From: Lycocorax pyrrhopterus obiensis
Lineage: Eukaryota; Chordata; Aves; Passeriformes; Paradisaeidae
Direction: 5' to 3'
NCBI GenBank assembly: GCA_014706295.1
Contig: JACSVZ010000008.1
Coordinates: 23,130,370-23,194,369, forward strand
Length of the DNA: 64,000 bases
Below the pieces are notes generated by a model that did no database searches, was not told the DNA's origin, and saw only the letters and a program-made list of their open reading frames with translations. Positions within the stretch are counted from its first letter, which is position 1; every line of letters starts with the position of its first letter. Positions 11,217 to 21,945 of the stretch are shown piece by piece. The position numbers were made by a program, and so were the translations under genes.

Positions 11217-13959
11217 ACTGCCCCATACATCCCCGCTATGATGTCTCCCGTTCTCCAGCACAGATAGTCCTCCCTGAAAGCTCCAGTGACTCCCTCTGCC
11301 AGCCAGCAAAGGCTGCTCAGGCCATTCTGCACTCCCAGGCACTGGCTAAAATGGCAGATACTCCTCACGCTCACAAAGGAAAAGCTTTGCCACCTTAGTG
11401 AGGCACAACAACAACTCAGAGTGCTCTGGAGAGTCTCTGCTCCCTCTGGATGCTGAACAGAGAGACAGACTCCCAGCAGGTGATCTCCAATCCCTCTTGG
11501 ACTAAGCCAAGAGAATGTGAAGGGCTTCTCCTTCGTCTCATCTCTGCTCAACACAGAAGACTTTATACTTAATTCTCAGTGGGGGAATTTTTTTGGTGAT
11601 GGAAAATGTCGTCAATTATTTTTTGCCAAGAGGGAAAAACAAAGCCTGAAAAGACTAATAGCAAATACAAGATTGCTTTCAAATTTTTGGGCTTTGATTT
11701 TTTTTAATAAAAATCTGCAAATGTTCCATCTGTTTTCATCAAATTTTGTGCAAGAGGCAAAAAATGCTTGGATCATTGCTTTTGGCTTGATTTCGCCATC
11801 CTCCTGCTCCAGAACATGGCAGTTTCTGGGCAGGGAGATTGTGTGTCCTCCACTAGCCCTGGGAGGAGTGAGTCCACCACCTCCCAGTGATGGGGAAGGC
11901 CCCAGCAAAGACACAGTTTTCGGTAAAAGGTCATCCTGCTGGCTCCCTACAGTCACTCCTGTCAGCTTTCAGAAGTAGGTCTGGGAGAGGATGGTGACCT
12001 GCTACCATCATGAGGAGACCTCAGGGACCTCATTCAATCCCTGGGCCAGCACAGAGCTCTGCCCATGTACCCCCAGCCTTGGTGAGCATCACATTCTTCC
12101 TTGCCCAGCTCCACTGTGACTTTGTAAAAGGTCATTTGTAACCCACACAGTCACCACAAAGTTAATTGGAAACACAAATCCCCTCCGGGCAAGAGCAGGC
12201 CCAGAGGATGCAGAGCATGCTCAGCATAGTGGGGTGTCTCGGCCCCGAGGGAAAGCCAGCCAGTGGGTAGGTTGCAGGGTACTGGGCTTGAGCTCTGGTT
12301 CCTCTTCACAGAGGGAAGACATCCAACTCCCCACCCATTACTCTGCTTCTGTACACGCCTTCCCAGCGATGCCAGCAGCTTTGGTTTTTTGCCCTGGCAG
12401 CTGTGTCAGAGATTGACAAGAGCTTTATAAAATCAGGAGGGAAGTGGGGCTCTGTGTCTTGATGAAAGTTTTGTTTAGAAATCAATGAAACCCACAGCTC
12501 CATCACACAAACTCCAGTCCTTCTACCCTTTTCAGTCCTGTCTGCCTGGGCTGCAAGTCATCAGCACCTGTCAGAAAGAGAAGCCTGTGCTGAAGGTACA
12601 TGAGAAAAAACAGGCACCATCCACCCAGAGAAACCTAAAATTCCTTCCCCGCTATCCAGAAAAGACCCTTTGTCTGGTAGAAGGCTTGTATTGGGTCTTT
12701 GCTGGGAAAGGCTCTCCCCACATCTGGAAGGGACAAATCTGTCCCCAGTGGAAAAGAGCCAAATTTGGAGATACTTGGGGCTGCCCAGTCCAAGAGCCAT
12801 CAGAGCCAGCGGGAGCCTTCCTGTTGACACAATCAGCCTTCAAATGAGTCTAAAATCTGGACACATGCCCTGGACCGCAGCCTTAAGAGGTAGGTATTTG
12901 GGCTGTTTTACAGCCAAGCCCCAAGACAAACTGCAAAGGAAGGATACTGCATTAAGATACATTTCTCCAAAGTGAGGAAGTAGGGACTGACTCCAGAGCT
13001 CTGATTCAGATCCTTGTCTGCATATGTGGAATATCATTAAGGGAGAAAAGCTGGCAGCAAGCTTCAGTTGCTTACTACTACACTGGCAGGAAAGACAAAT
13101 GCACAGCATAAGATAAATGAGGCACTTCCAAGTGCGAGAAAGTCAATACTATAGAGACCTTCAAACTGGAGTCTGGGGAACAGCGTACAATTCAGCTTGC
13201 TGGTACAGGCAGGAAGACATCTCTGTGAGCTGAGAGCTTATCAGCAGTTCGGACTGGGACATCCCAGTGGGGTGACAAGACAGGTGGCCACACGGGACTG
13301 GACTGCACAAGTCCTTGCAAAGGCCCACGGGGAGGGATTGCTCATGTACCATCTGTGTTATGGGAGCTCTTGAAAGAAATCAGAGCCCTGCTGTGCAACA
13401 TAATGTTCCAGTAAAAGAAGACTGAATCCTGGCTCAAGACAGTCTCCAGTGTTACCAGGCAAAACCAAGACCGAACAGAAAATAAATGTGCCCAAAATCT
13501 CATTAAAAAGCGATGCTGATCTCCCTGGGACTGCTCTTCAGGATGCTCAGAGTCACCCAGAAGCACCAGGCACCCAAAACACTCTGCCACGTCAGACCAA
13601 TGTCGTGTCATTCCCCCTTCCCTGCTGTGGTGCACGGAGGGGCCAGACCTTCTCCATGCACAGCAATGCTGGGCCATGCTGGGTACGAGCTTCTCTGCTG
13701 TGCAGCATCACAGCACGGCCGTGTGTGAGGCTGCATTAAATATGGCTCTGGGTGCACATGCACGTGGCTCAGTCCAACAGCTGAAGGAAATGCAAACTGA
13801 TCCACTGAGGAAAGAAAGGAAGACACTGCCCTCCTTTTTTCAATTATATCCAGGTCCAAGGTCAGCAACCTCTTCCCTCCTGCTCTGCAGTATCTTGTCA
13901 CACAAAACCCAGAGAGAAAGGGAATGTGATAAAGATGAAAGTGATGTGGCAGGCTCGTA

Positions 13960-14060
13960 TGTGAAAACAATCACCCTTCAATTAAGAGTGATTGATTTCC
14001 CAAATCAGAGATGCATTCAGCTTCCAACAGATAGATATGGGCGAAGGCCAGATGCTGGGG
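13960..14060. promoter_or_regulatory. Candidate element with PBX-HOX site
   Basis: CTTCAATTAAGAG is followed by TGATTGAT at 13989-13996, the classical PBX-HOX composite core, and then by AAATCAGAGATGCATTC. Short AT-rich island with no coding frame of note. Confidence 0.35.
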
Positions 14061-15309
14061 AATTCAGCACACGTGCTTGGTCTAGGACATCACAAGGAAA
14101 CAAAATGGAGATGCTATAAAGTACCAGGTGCTTTGAGATGAGTCTGAGACAGGCATAAAGCTGAGCCAGGAAAATTTTTCCCCTCAAAGAAAAGCTCAGT
14201 GCTGAGAAACAAACTGCAGAGAAAGGTGGTGTTTTTCTAAGCAGTACAACTACAGCTTTGAAAAAGATTTTTTTTTTTTGTATTAGACCAGCAATCAAGG
14301 ACAGCCCAGAAGAGAGTGGGGATTTTGTAGATACATAGAAGACTCTTGCTGACATAAAGCTGTTTCTGTACAGGACAGGCAAGGGACATAGCCTATCTCG
14401 TGGGGGAGGTGGGTGCAGAGTGCGGCAAGGCACTTTAGTGACATCTCACAGTGTTGCTCTAAAGCCTTTGACAAACAACTGAAAGGTTCAGAAACTCCAT
14501 TTGGTTCTTTTAACATCAGTTGTGTCCCTTTTCTCATTCAGATTCACAGGGAGCCCTTCCAGCTGTTTTACAGACCCCTGATGCTTTGTGAACCAAACCT
14601 GCCCACCCACATCCACACTGCCACTGTCGGGGCAAAGCAGCTCCGGGTGTTTCACAGCAGGCAGGCAGTGGTATAGAGGACATCAGAGAAGCCACTTTGC
14701 CCAAAGAGGAGAGGAGTCTGCTGTAAATGTCTGCAGCAAGCAGACTGAAGCACTGCAGTGAGGCAGAGGAGCAGCATCCAGATAACCAGCCTCTGTTGAT
14801 ATGGCCATGCACATCAGGGCTGGCCAAAATATATGCTGTGCTTTAGGGGAAGACTGGGTACTCCAATGCTGGTCACCACAACTACTCTAGCTAGCACCCC
14901 TCATCAGCATTTTTTAAACCATGCAAGGGGAGCTTGCCACCCCCTCAGACATTTACCCCCTCACTTCCTATACGAGCACCCATCATTGCAGCATCCAGTC
15001 ACACCATTCTTCAGAGCCTCTTCCTGCGTTTATCAGAAATAGGCAAGGGAGAAACTGGCAGCCCCAGGGAGGTGTTTGGCTAGAGAGAAAGGACGGCAAC
15101 ACTGCAGATTTAGCACAGTTCATGGCAGGAGAGCGGCTCCTGTATGTTAGTCTGGGCTGTTGTCCCGTTTTCCCTATCACGATCAGCCTCATCCATCTCC
15201 CCCTCTCTCTCCCTTGTCCCTTTCAGGGATTTCACATAAAAGGTCTGCACTTGACCCCCCTCCTCCCTGCAGGGAGAGGGGAAGGCCATGAATAGAGAGA
15301 CCCTCATGT

Positions 15310-15580
15310 TTGCAGAAGTCATTTTCACATTAATGGCAGCATATGTTTGCATTGATTCCGAGCTGCGGGGCTGAGCGCGTGTGTGCCTGTGCTCGCTGCG
15401 GGCGCGGGCGGCCGCCGGCTCCGCGCGTGGGGCACCAGGTGCTCGCTGTCAGGCTGAACAAAAAGAAGTGTCAGCGCTCTGCGCCGGGAGGCTGCGCTGG
15501 CAGCTCCCCCCTGCCTGCAGCCCCGCGCTCAGAGCATCCTGCCTCTGACTCGCAGCAGCATCCTCTCGAGTCCGCTCCTG
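15310..15580. promoter_or_regulatory. Isolated CpG island in the upstream desert
   Basis: A sharp transition at about 15355 leads into about 220 bp with over twenty CpGs and runs such as GCGGGCGCGGGCGGCCGCCGG. An AT-rich motif cluster (TTCACATTAATGGCAGC, TGTTTGCATTGATTCC) lies directly before it. No coding exon is recognisable. It may be an orphan CpG island acting as an enhancer or as the promoter of a non-coding RNA. Confidence 0.5.
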
Positions 15581-18500
15581 AGCTGCCCTCCTCGCTCCCC
15601 ACATCGCACGGCACAGCGCTCCCTCACTGGGGGCTGTCTGCTGTCACCCATCCCTGCTGCCCAAAGGCTCGGATGGTGACTTTGGGTGGATGGGTGCTTT
15701 GCCTCGTGCAGAGGGTGCTGGAACATACTCTGGAGTCTGCTCTGACCTCCTGCCAGATTGGTGCATCTCCATGTAAATTCCTGCTATACCCAAAAACAGA
15801 TCAGCAGGGTCACTTGCTGGATTCACACGTCCAGCTCATGGCTGATGCAGCCTGCTGCCTCCTTTCACCCCCTCTCTGATGCACCATGGGGCTGATGGAT
15901 CAACAAGCTCTCCAGGCCATCCTGGCTGGCACCCCTAAGTTTCTCTGGGTGAGGAGAGCTTCTCTGTCCCCAGCACCCCATCTTCAGTGTGAGTGGCACC
16001 CACACTGCCTGCATGGGGCTGGACACCCTCCAGCCAGCACCAGCAAACCCTCAGCTCTGCCCTCCCCAGGGCAACAGGGAAGCCGAAGTTGCAGATTAAG
16101 AGCCGTGGGGACGAAAAGCAGTTTTCACATCTTGGTGCCCATCCAGGATGTACTAAACCCAGGTATTTCCCCATGACAATGGAGCCAGAGATTGTTAGGG
16201 GCGAGGCCTGACCCTGCTGCCTGGTTCACTCATGCCCGGGGAATTTACCAGTTCATGGATACACTCAAACTTTCATCAGTGAAACTTTCTGGGGGAGCCC
16301 AGGCCTTAATCTTTTTTTCTGCTCCATTTCTCCTGCCTCTGAAACAGGAGACACTGTGTTTCTTCTTGCTGCACTGTGCATCCATCTTCTCTTCTTAGAT
16401 CCTGACCTGTCTGGTGCCCTGGAGATATGCAATGGCTCCAGCAGTCAGACCAGAATCTCCCTGGGGTTGTCCAGGCACTGCTGCAATCACAGCAAATTCA
16501 TGAAGAATAAGAATTTGGTGTGATTCTATGTGGACTGTGAGGACCCTCAGAGGCATGGCTGGAGTGAATGGACAGAGCAAGTGTGTAAGCAGTGCTGCTG
16601 CTCAGCACTTGATGACAAAGTGTCTTCTCTTTCCAGGTGAGCTCAGGCCTATGCCCTGTGGGAGAGCTGTGTGGTGCCCCCAGGTGAGCTCAGCTGCTGA
16701 AGAATCTCACTCTGAGAGCAGTAGAAATTATTCATCTTTCTGGGTAAGCCCACCTGACCTCAAGTGTGGATGTTGCAGACTTTACAGCCTGTGCCACCTA
16801 TTTCGCCACCTGATGAAAAGTACGTTTCTTCCATCCATGGTTTAATCTCCTTTGCGGGTGGCAAATGAACAGTGACACTTTGTGGGGTTTACAATCTGGA
16901 AATTGTTCATCTTCTGCGGAACAGCCCTGTGCCTTTGCAACAAGATGTTCTCACGCAGAGCTCCCAGGGAGAGCTCTTGTGGTACTTCCACACACTCACA
17001 GTGCTCACTAGGGACAGAGTCAGGGTCTTCGAGGCAGCCAGCACCAAAAATCAGCATTCATACACAGACATTCTGCCTGGATCTTGGAGCAACTTCTGTT
17101 TACCCTCTGTCTTGTCAGCCTGGCAATGCAGGAAAATAAACAGAAACTTTCACTTGCTGGAAATCTTGGTGTTTCCAAGTGATTCTCAGTGGGGAATCAG
17201 AAGGAAAAGTTGAAATGTCAGAAAGCAAAAGAAAAAAATCTCCAAACTGCAGATTGCAGCTAAATCACGAGTCTAGAAAGTTAAAACACCAGCAAGAAAA
17301 ATCTCTTTTGCCATTGGAAATGTAACTTGGGAAGAGGAAATTTCTTGTCATATTTTCAAATGAAGCCTGCTGCTCAGCCTGGGAATTTGAAGCTGGAATG
17401 ATTTGTATTGTTGCTTTGATTCTCCTGATCAGAAAATAAAAAACCTGTATCGAAATATTTTCCTCAGAAGGATCTTGATGCTGGAATAACCACATTTTTC
17501 TCCCTAAGAAGTTCTTAAGCAAAACACATCAGCTCTGTCTATTTAGATGCATTGGGACTCTAATCTTAAATTTTTCTTTCTGGCATCTGATTTGTCTTTC
17601 TCAGAAAAAACCCAGAGATGACCACGTAATCCCAGAATCTGGGAGCCAGGGCTTTAGAGAAAACATCTGATACCACAAAGGGGCTGAAGCTATACATAGC
17701 CCAGACACTACACTGCCATAGACCGGAAGACAGGGAAAAATTTGGTGGGTGCAATAGCTCGATGCCTTATTTATAGTGTGAAGCTGTGAAGCAATAGTGG
17801 GCTGAGCTCCGGTTGCCATTTCCTTTGCTGTGCTTGCACCCAGCAAAACAAACCCATGTGAGACAGGATAAACTGGTGTCATCCACACTCAGAAGGATAT
17901 CTCCAAGACGGGCTATTTTAATCTGCCCGGGCATACTCTATCCCTTCCTGTAACCACTCTCTTTTTTTGCTTGTGCTTTACATAAAAATATCTGCTGCAG
18001 ATTCATGATCAATTCTTGTGTATGCAGGCCCACATGAGTTTCTTTATTTTCTCACTTACTCTGATGGGAAAGATTGCAAAGCTGTTCTTGATGTACAAGA
18101 GATCTGCTAGCACAGCTTTGTAAAACTGCAAGAGAAGTGCCCAGGCCAGGTCTTGTTAATGAACGAAGGTCATTGGCACCCTTCCGGACACTGAGCCCAC
18201 TGACTGTGAGAAGAGCACGGGTTGTAAACAGCTTAAGTGTTAGAAGTACTGAGTACAGCAGTATTTCAAGTCTTGAAGGCTGTACTAGTACCCAGAGAGC
18301 AGACGATCCTCCAGATCCACCGACGGTACATTTGGTGGATAGACTTCTACCAAGTCAGGACATGGGAATCAGACAAGTGGCCTCATGGCATGGAGAGGTT
18401 TTCTTTGGCTGTTTCGTGTGTCAGGAAGGATGGGAGAAAAAGCTAAAAGCATTATGCCTTTTTTTTTCCCCCATGCAGTAAGATTGGCCATTCATGAAAT

Positions 18501-18984
18501 GAAGGGTCCCACCCAATTTTGAACATTAAATACTCAGCTGGGGCTAGAGACCCGTGCAAAAAGCCCCACAGCTACCATCCTCTGAGACCACACTGCAACA
18601 CCCACTGCTCCCTTTCTCCAGGATAAGCAGGCGGTGGGAATCACGGGCTGCTGAGCAGAGCAGGGCTGCTGTCACGTTCACAGCAGGGCACAGCAAAGGG
18701 AAGCCCCATGCCCTCAGGGGAGAGAAATCCCTTTGGCTTTTGAAAACTATGTTTTCCTTTTAAGATCTCAAAGCAACCAGCAGCCCTGATGTGCAGCCAC
18801 TCCAATCAGAGCAGAGGCGTGAAGGTGTCTCACACGAGGTCTGCAGGGCATAGCCGACTTTAACCCCACTATCACGAATGTGAGTGTAAAATTCCCTTCT
18901 GAGCACCTTCCCCCCAGCATTCCTGCATCGTGCTGACAGGATCACACATTCCCAGTACATCCCTCATGCAATAGCAGGGCTGCA
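15581..18984. other. Intergenic, nothing recognised
   Basis: No gene or mobile element recognised. Around 18130-18450 a frame encodes IHRRYIWWIDFYQ and similar, but I cannot tie it to any family. CpGs are somewhat enriched there. Confidence 0.4.
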
Positions 18985-19180
18985 GGGATGAAGGCCGATG
19001 TGAGGGAGTAATTAATCAGTTAATTAATCCCAAACATTTTAACTCTCCAAATCCCTGCTGCGCTCTAGTTTGGCAATTTGTTCATGAGTGGAAGTTTTTT
19101 GTTTGCGTTTGAACCTGGACCATTTGATTTTTCCCCCAAGACAGAAGCAAGATATAATCATGTCATTAGGAGAGTGAATG
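18985..19180. promoter_or_regulatory. Candidate element with homeodomain palindrome
   Basis: A perfect inverted repeat TAATTAA-TCAG-TTAATTA lies at 19009-19026, flanked by GGAG and ATCCC. CAATTTGTTCATGAG and GATATAATCATGTCATTAGG follow downstream. Dense TAATTA cores suggest binding of one or more homeodomain proteins. No coding frame. Confidence 0.4.
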
Positions 19181-20439
19181 TGGTTTTGTATGTGTCTGTG
19201 TGTGTCTCCTGTGTTAGAAGCAAGCTCTGCTTGGGACTTTTCTCTCCTACCTCTATCCTCTCCTTGTGTTTTACTCTGCACTGGACATTGAAAGGCTCAG
19301 GTCAGGCTATGCAGGGGTACGAATGCTCTCTTGCCCTCTCTGCACTGTTTAAGCCACACCAAATGCTCAGGCTGTGCTGATGCAAGCACCTTTGGGTCTT
19401 TCTTGGGAAATGGGCTTAGTGGGTCTCATGCCCACATTCAGCAGGAGCAGAGCACTGACTTTCCTCTCTGGTATCAGGGCCACCCTACACAGCAGAGGTG
19501 TGAAAAACAACTCCCAGCTTGCTGGAGAAGCAGCAGTTAAATGTGTGGTCTCTGGCAACCACATGAAATGGAAACCTGTCCTGCTCTAGTGCTGGTCTCC
19601 TTGTTTTGGGGTAATGCTCTGTCTAAAGCACCAAAACACCCTGTCCCATCCCCTGGCAGGTTAGGACACCTGGATGTATCTTACAGACTTCCAAACCCTT
19701 CTTCCACCCTTCGTCCTGCTTCCGTCCCTGTCCCTGGCTGAGCTAGAGAACAGCTGTCTTACCCAGGCTGTCACTCACACATCTTCACTGACACCATTTT
19801 CAGACCTTCATTTCTCTCCTGTCCTCTGCTCCCCTGAGTACACACACTCACTACCCTTCACTGTGTTTGCAGCCTCCCATTTGAGACAAGCCCAGCAGCT
19901 GGGTTCAGGTGCCAAGCTCCAGCCAGTACCACCCAGGAGAAGGACCTCTGGGCAAGTGAGATTTACTGCTCCAGGTCCTAAATACCCCGTTGCGGGCTGA
20001 ATTTGGAAACCGGGCGGAAACACCAATTTAGTGTAGGGGTTTTAGCTTGAAATATGGATTTTTTTTGTGTGAGGGAAAAATTAGGAGAAAACAAAGCAGG
20101 CACAAAACTTACAGACTATAAGAAGTTTACTAACAGACTTAAGAAGAGAAACAAGGACAAAAAACTGCTGTGGTGTGACACATCTCTTCTATGAAAACTC
20201 ACAGCTTTGTTACACTGCAAGACATGGACCATTACATGGGGTTATTAATTTTTTAAGGTTGAGTTATTTTGGCTTGAACGCAAAAGTTTTTTCACCCCCA
20301 GTCTTTAAAAAACCCCTCTTTCTCTCGGCTTTTAAAGAAACTAGCATAGGCGCTTTTTTTAACTTTCGCAAGCCACACGTGAACTGTCCATCCCCCCATG
20401 TACTTTAAATGGATTAAAGAGACAGTTATGGCATTACAG

Positions 20440-20935
20440 TCTTTACCACGGCATTGCAAGAAGTATTTTAAGCTGCGCGCAGGAAGCGCGGCACCGCCCT
20501 CTGCTCTCTTCCGAAGCCATCTTTAGAGGCTCTGGAGCTTCGTCCCATGTGATCAGCTTTTTACTGCTCCCTCTGCCTCTGAAGTTGCTGTTACCGTTCA
20601 GAGTCCACGGTGAGGAGAGCCCCCTGCTCTCCCTGTGCCGCTAACTGCACAGTATTCTCTTCAGTTCAGCGTGAAGTGTGCTGGCTGTAGGCTTAAAGCT
20701 CCCGCCGGCTTTTTAAGAAAACTGCGTTGGACGGCTCCATAGTTCCCCCTCCCAGTGACCCAGGGTCCGTGCTGCGGCGTTGGGAGTGGGGGGGGCAGGA
20801 GGGAGCAGGGGCGCCCAGCCCGGCCCGGCCCGGCCCAGCCCGGCAGGGCCCTGGGGTCTGAGGGCCCCCGTCCGTCCCGTCCCGGCACCGAGCTGGAACA
20901 GAAAAACCTCCCTCCAATCCCGGCTGTCCACGCAG
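20440..20935. promoter_or_regulatory. Isolated CpG-rich patch
   Basis: CpG density rises from about 20470 (AGCTGCGCGCAGGAAGCGCGGC) and culminates in a GC-rich run with repeated CGGCC at 20819-20842. The translated frames are low-complexity Pro/Gly/Arg and resemble no known protein. It directly precedes the AT-rich candidate element at 20935-21160. Confidence 0.45.
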
Positions 20936-21160
20936 TTTAAATATGAGAAATTGAGAAAAGCGTAATTGGTTTAACAGGCTGTCTGTCAATTCAGGTCAAC
21001 CCACCACACCCCCTCAGTGTTTTCACTCTGCCGGTGCACATCCCTGTTCCCTGGGTTTTTACAGCACATCTTTATGCCACTTGGCTACAGTAATGAGACC
21101 CCACCTAATTGCTATTCAATAAACTCCAGTTAAATTAACAGCTCCATCCAATGATCACCA
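20935..21160. promoter_or_regulatory. Candidate conserved element next to a CpG patch
   Basis: Motifs include AGCGTAATTGGTTTAACAGG near 20959, CTGTCTGTCAATTCAGGTCA near 20979 (contains CTGTCAAT, a partial PBX-MEIS site), CTACAGTAATGAG near 21085, CCTAATTGC near 21105, CAATAAA at 21117-21123 and GTTAAATTAACAG near 21129. The combination and lack of coding frame look enhancer-like. Confidence 0.45.
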
Positions 21161-21238
21161 ACATCTGCTGTTCATCAGGCAGCCTTCCCTCCTCTCCTGC
21201 TCCCTGCGTCTCCTTAAATCCCAATGCCCCAAAATACA

Positions 21239-21253
21239 GTGTGTGTGTGTGTG
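21239..21253 (+). repeat. Short (GT)n microsatellite
   Basis: About seven GT units; a simple repeat without further context. Confidence 0.85.
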
Positions 21254-21849
21254 ATGGGCATGAGCTAGGTGTAACTCAAACACGCTGTCGCTGCTCTCAG
21301 CTATGCTGGGCCTGTGCATGAACCTGCTCACATGTGTGGGAGCACACACTTAGCTGCAATGATGGGACGAGGTGAGCCAGAGCAAGATGTAACCACACAA
21401 ATGCACAAGCATCCCTGTGCCTTTGTCTCACAAACACCCAATATCCGAATCTCCGGATCCTTTGTTGCACTGGCAATTCTTTTCCCCCACATTGCATACG
21501 GAAGAACTGGTGAGGAGGGGAGGTGACTTGTGCAGCTGACACGGGCAGGGACACCGACTTCACAGGAGCTTCACACTCCTTTGACTCACCATTTCTGTCT
21601 GAGGATTTAGTCCAATATCAGCACAGCTCTGGCTGAAAATCAGGTCCTGACTCTGACTTCTGTAGGTAGGTTCAGTCTGTTTGTCCACAGATTTGTGAAG
21701 CCTGCGTGTACCTCACAATCTCCATCAGCTCCACAGTGGCTGGGGAGAGGGAAGGTCACCTCTCTGATTCAGAGGTTAACAGGGTCACGCTTCACTTGTG
21801 GAAAAAACTCCTGCCTAAAATTAAGCCTCAGCCTTGCAGAAAGCCAGGC

Positions 21850-21945
21850 CAGACAAGCCATTAAAAAAAGGTCAAAGATATTATCAGCTCCTAATCCAAT
21901 TAGGTACTGATTATCTGTGAATTCAGCACAGCCTCACTGTTAGAG
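21850..21945. promoter_or_regulatory. Candidate element with paired-class P3 homeodomain site
   Basis: CCTAAT-CCA-ATTAGG (21890-21904) is a perfect inverted repeat that contains TAAT-N3-ATTA (21892-21902), the P3 dimer site of paired-class homeodomain proteins. GTCAAAGATATTATCAGC precedes it and GTACTGATTATCTG follows. PAX3, a paired-class factor, acts upstream of Lbx1 in migrating muscle precursors. Its use of this site is inference. Confidence 0.45.

Larger units (their letters stand above)
10625..15309. other. Intergenic with minor repeats
   Basis: No gene recognised. Contains the 22-bp tandem duplication at 11173-11216 and the PBX-HOX candidate at 13960-14060, listed separately. Other open frames are short and unlike known proteins. 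Confidence 0.45.

Noticed and set aside
18130..18450. Possible relic of a transposase or retroviral gene
   Set aside because: The translation has a few aromatic-rich words but no recognisable catalytic motif, terminal repeats or family match.
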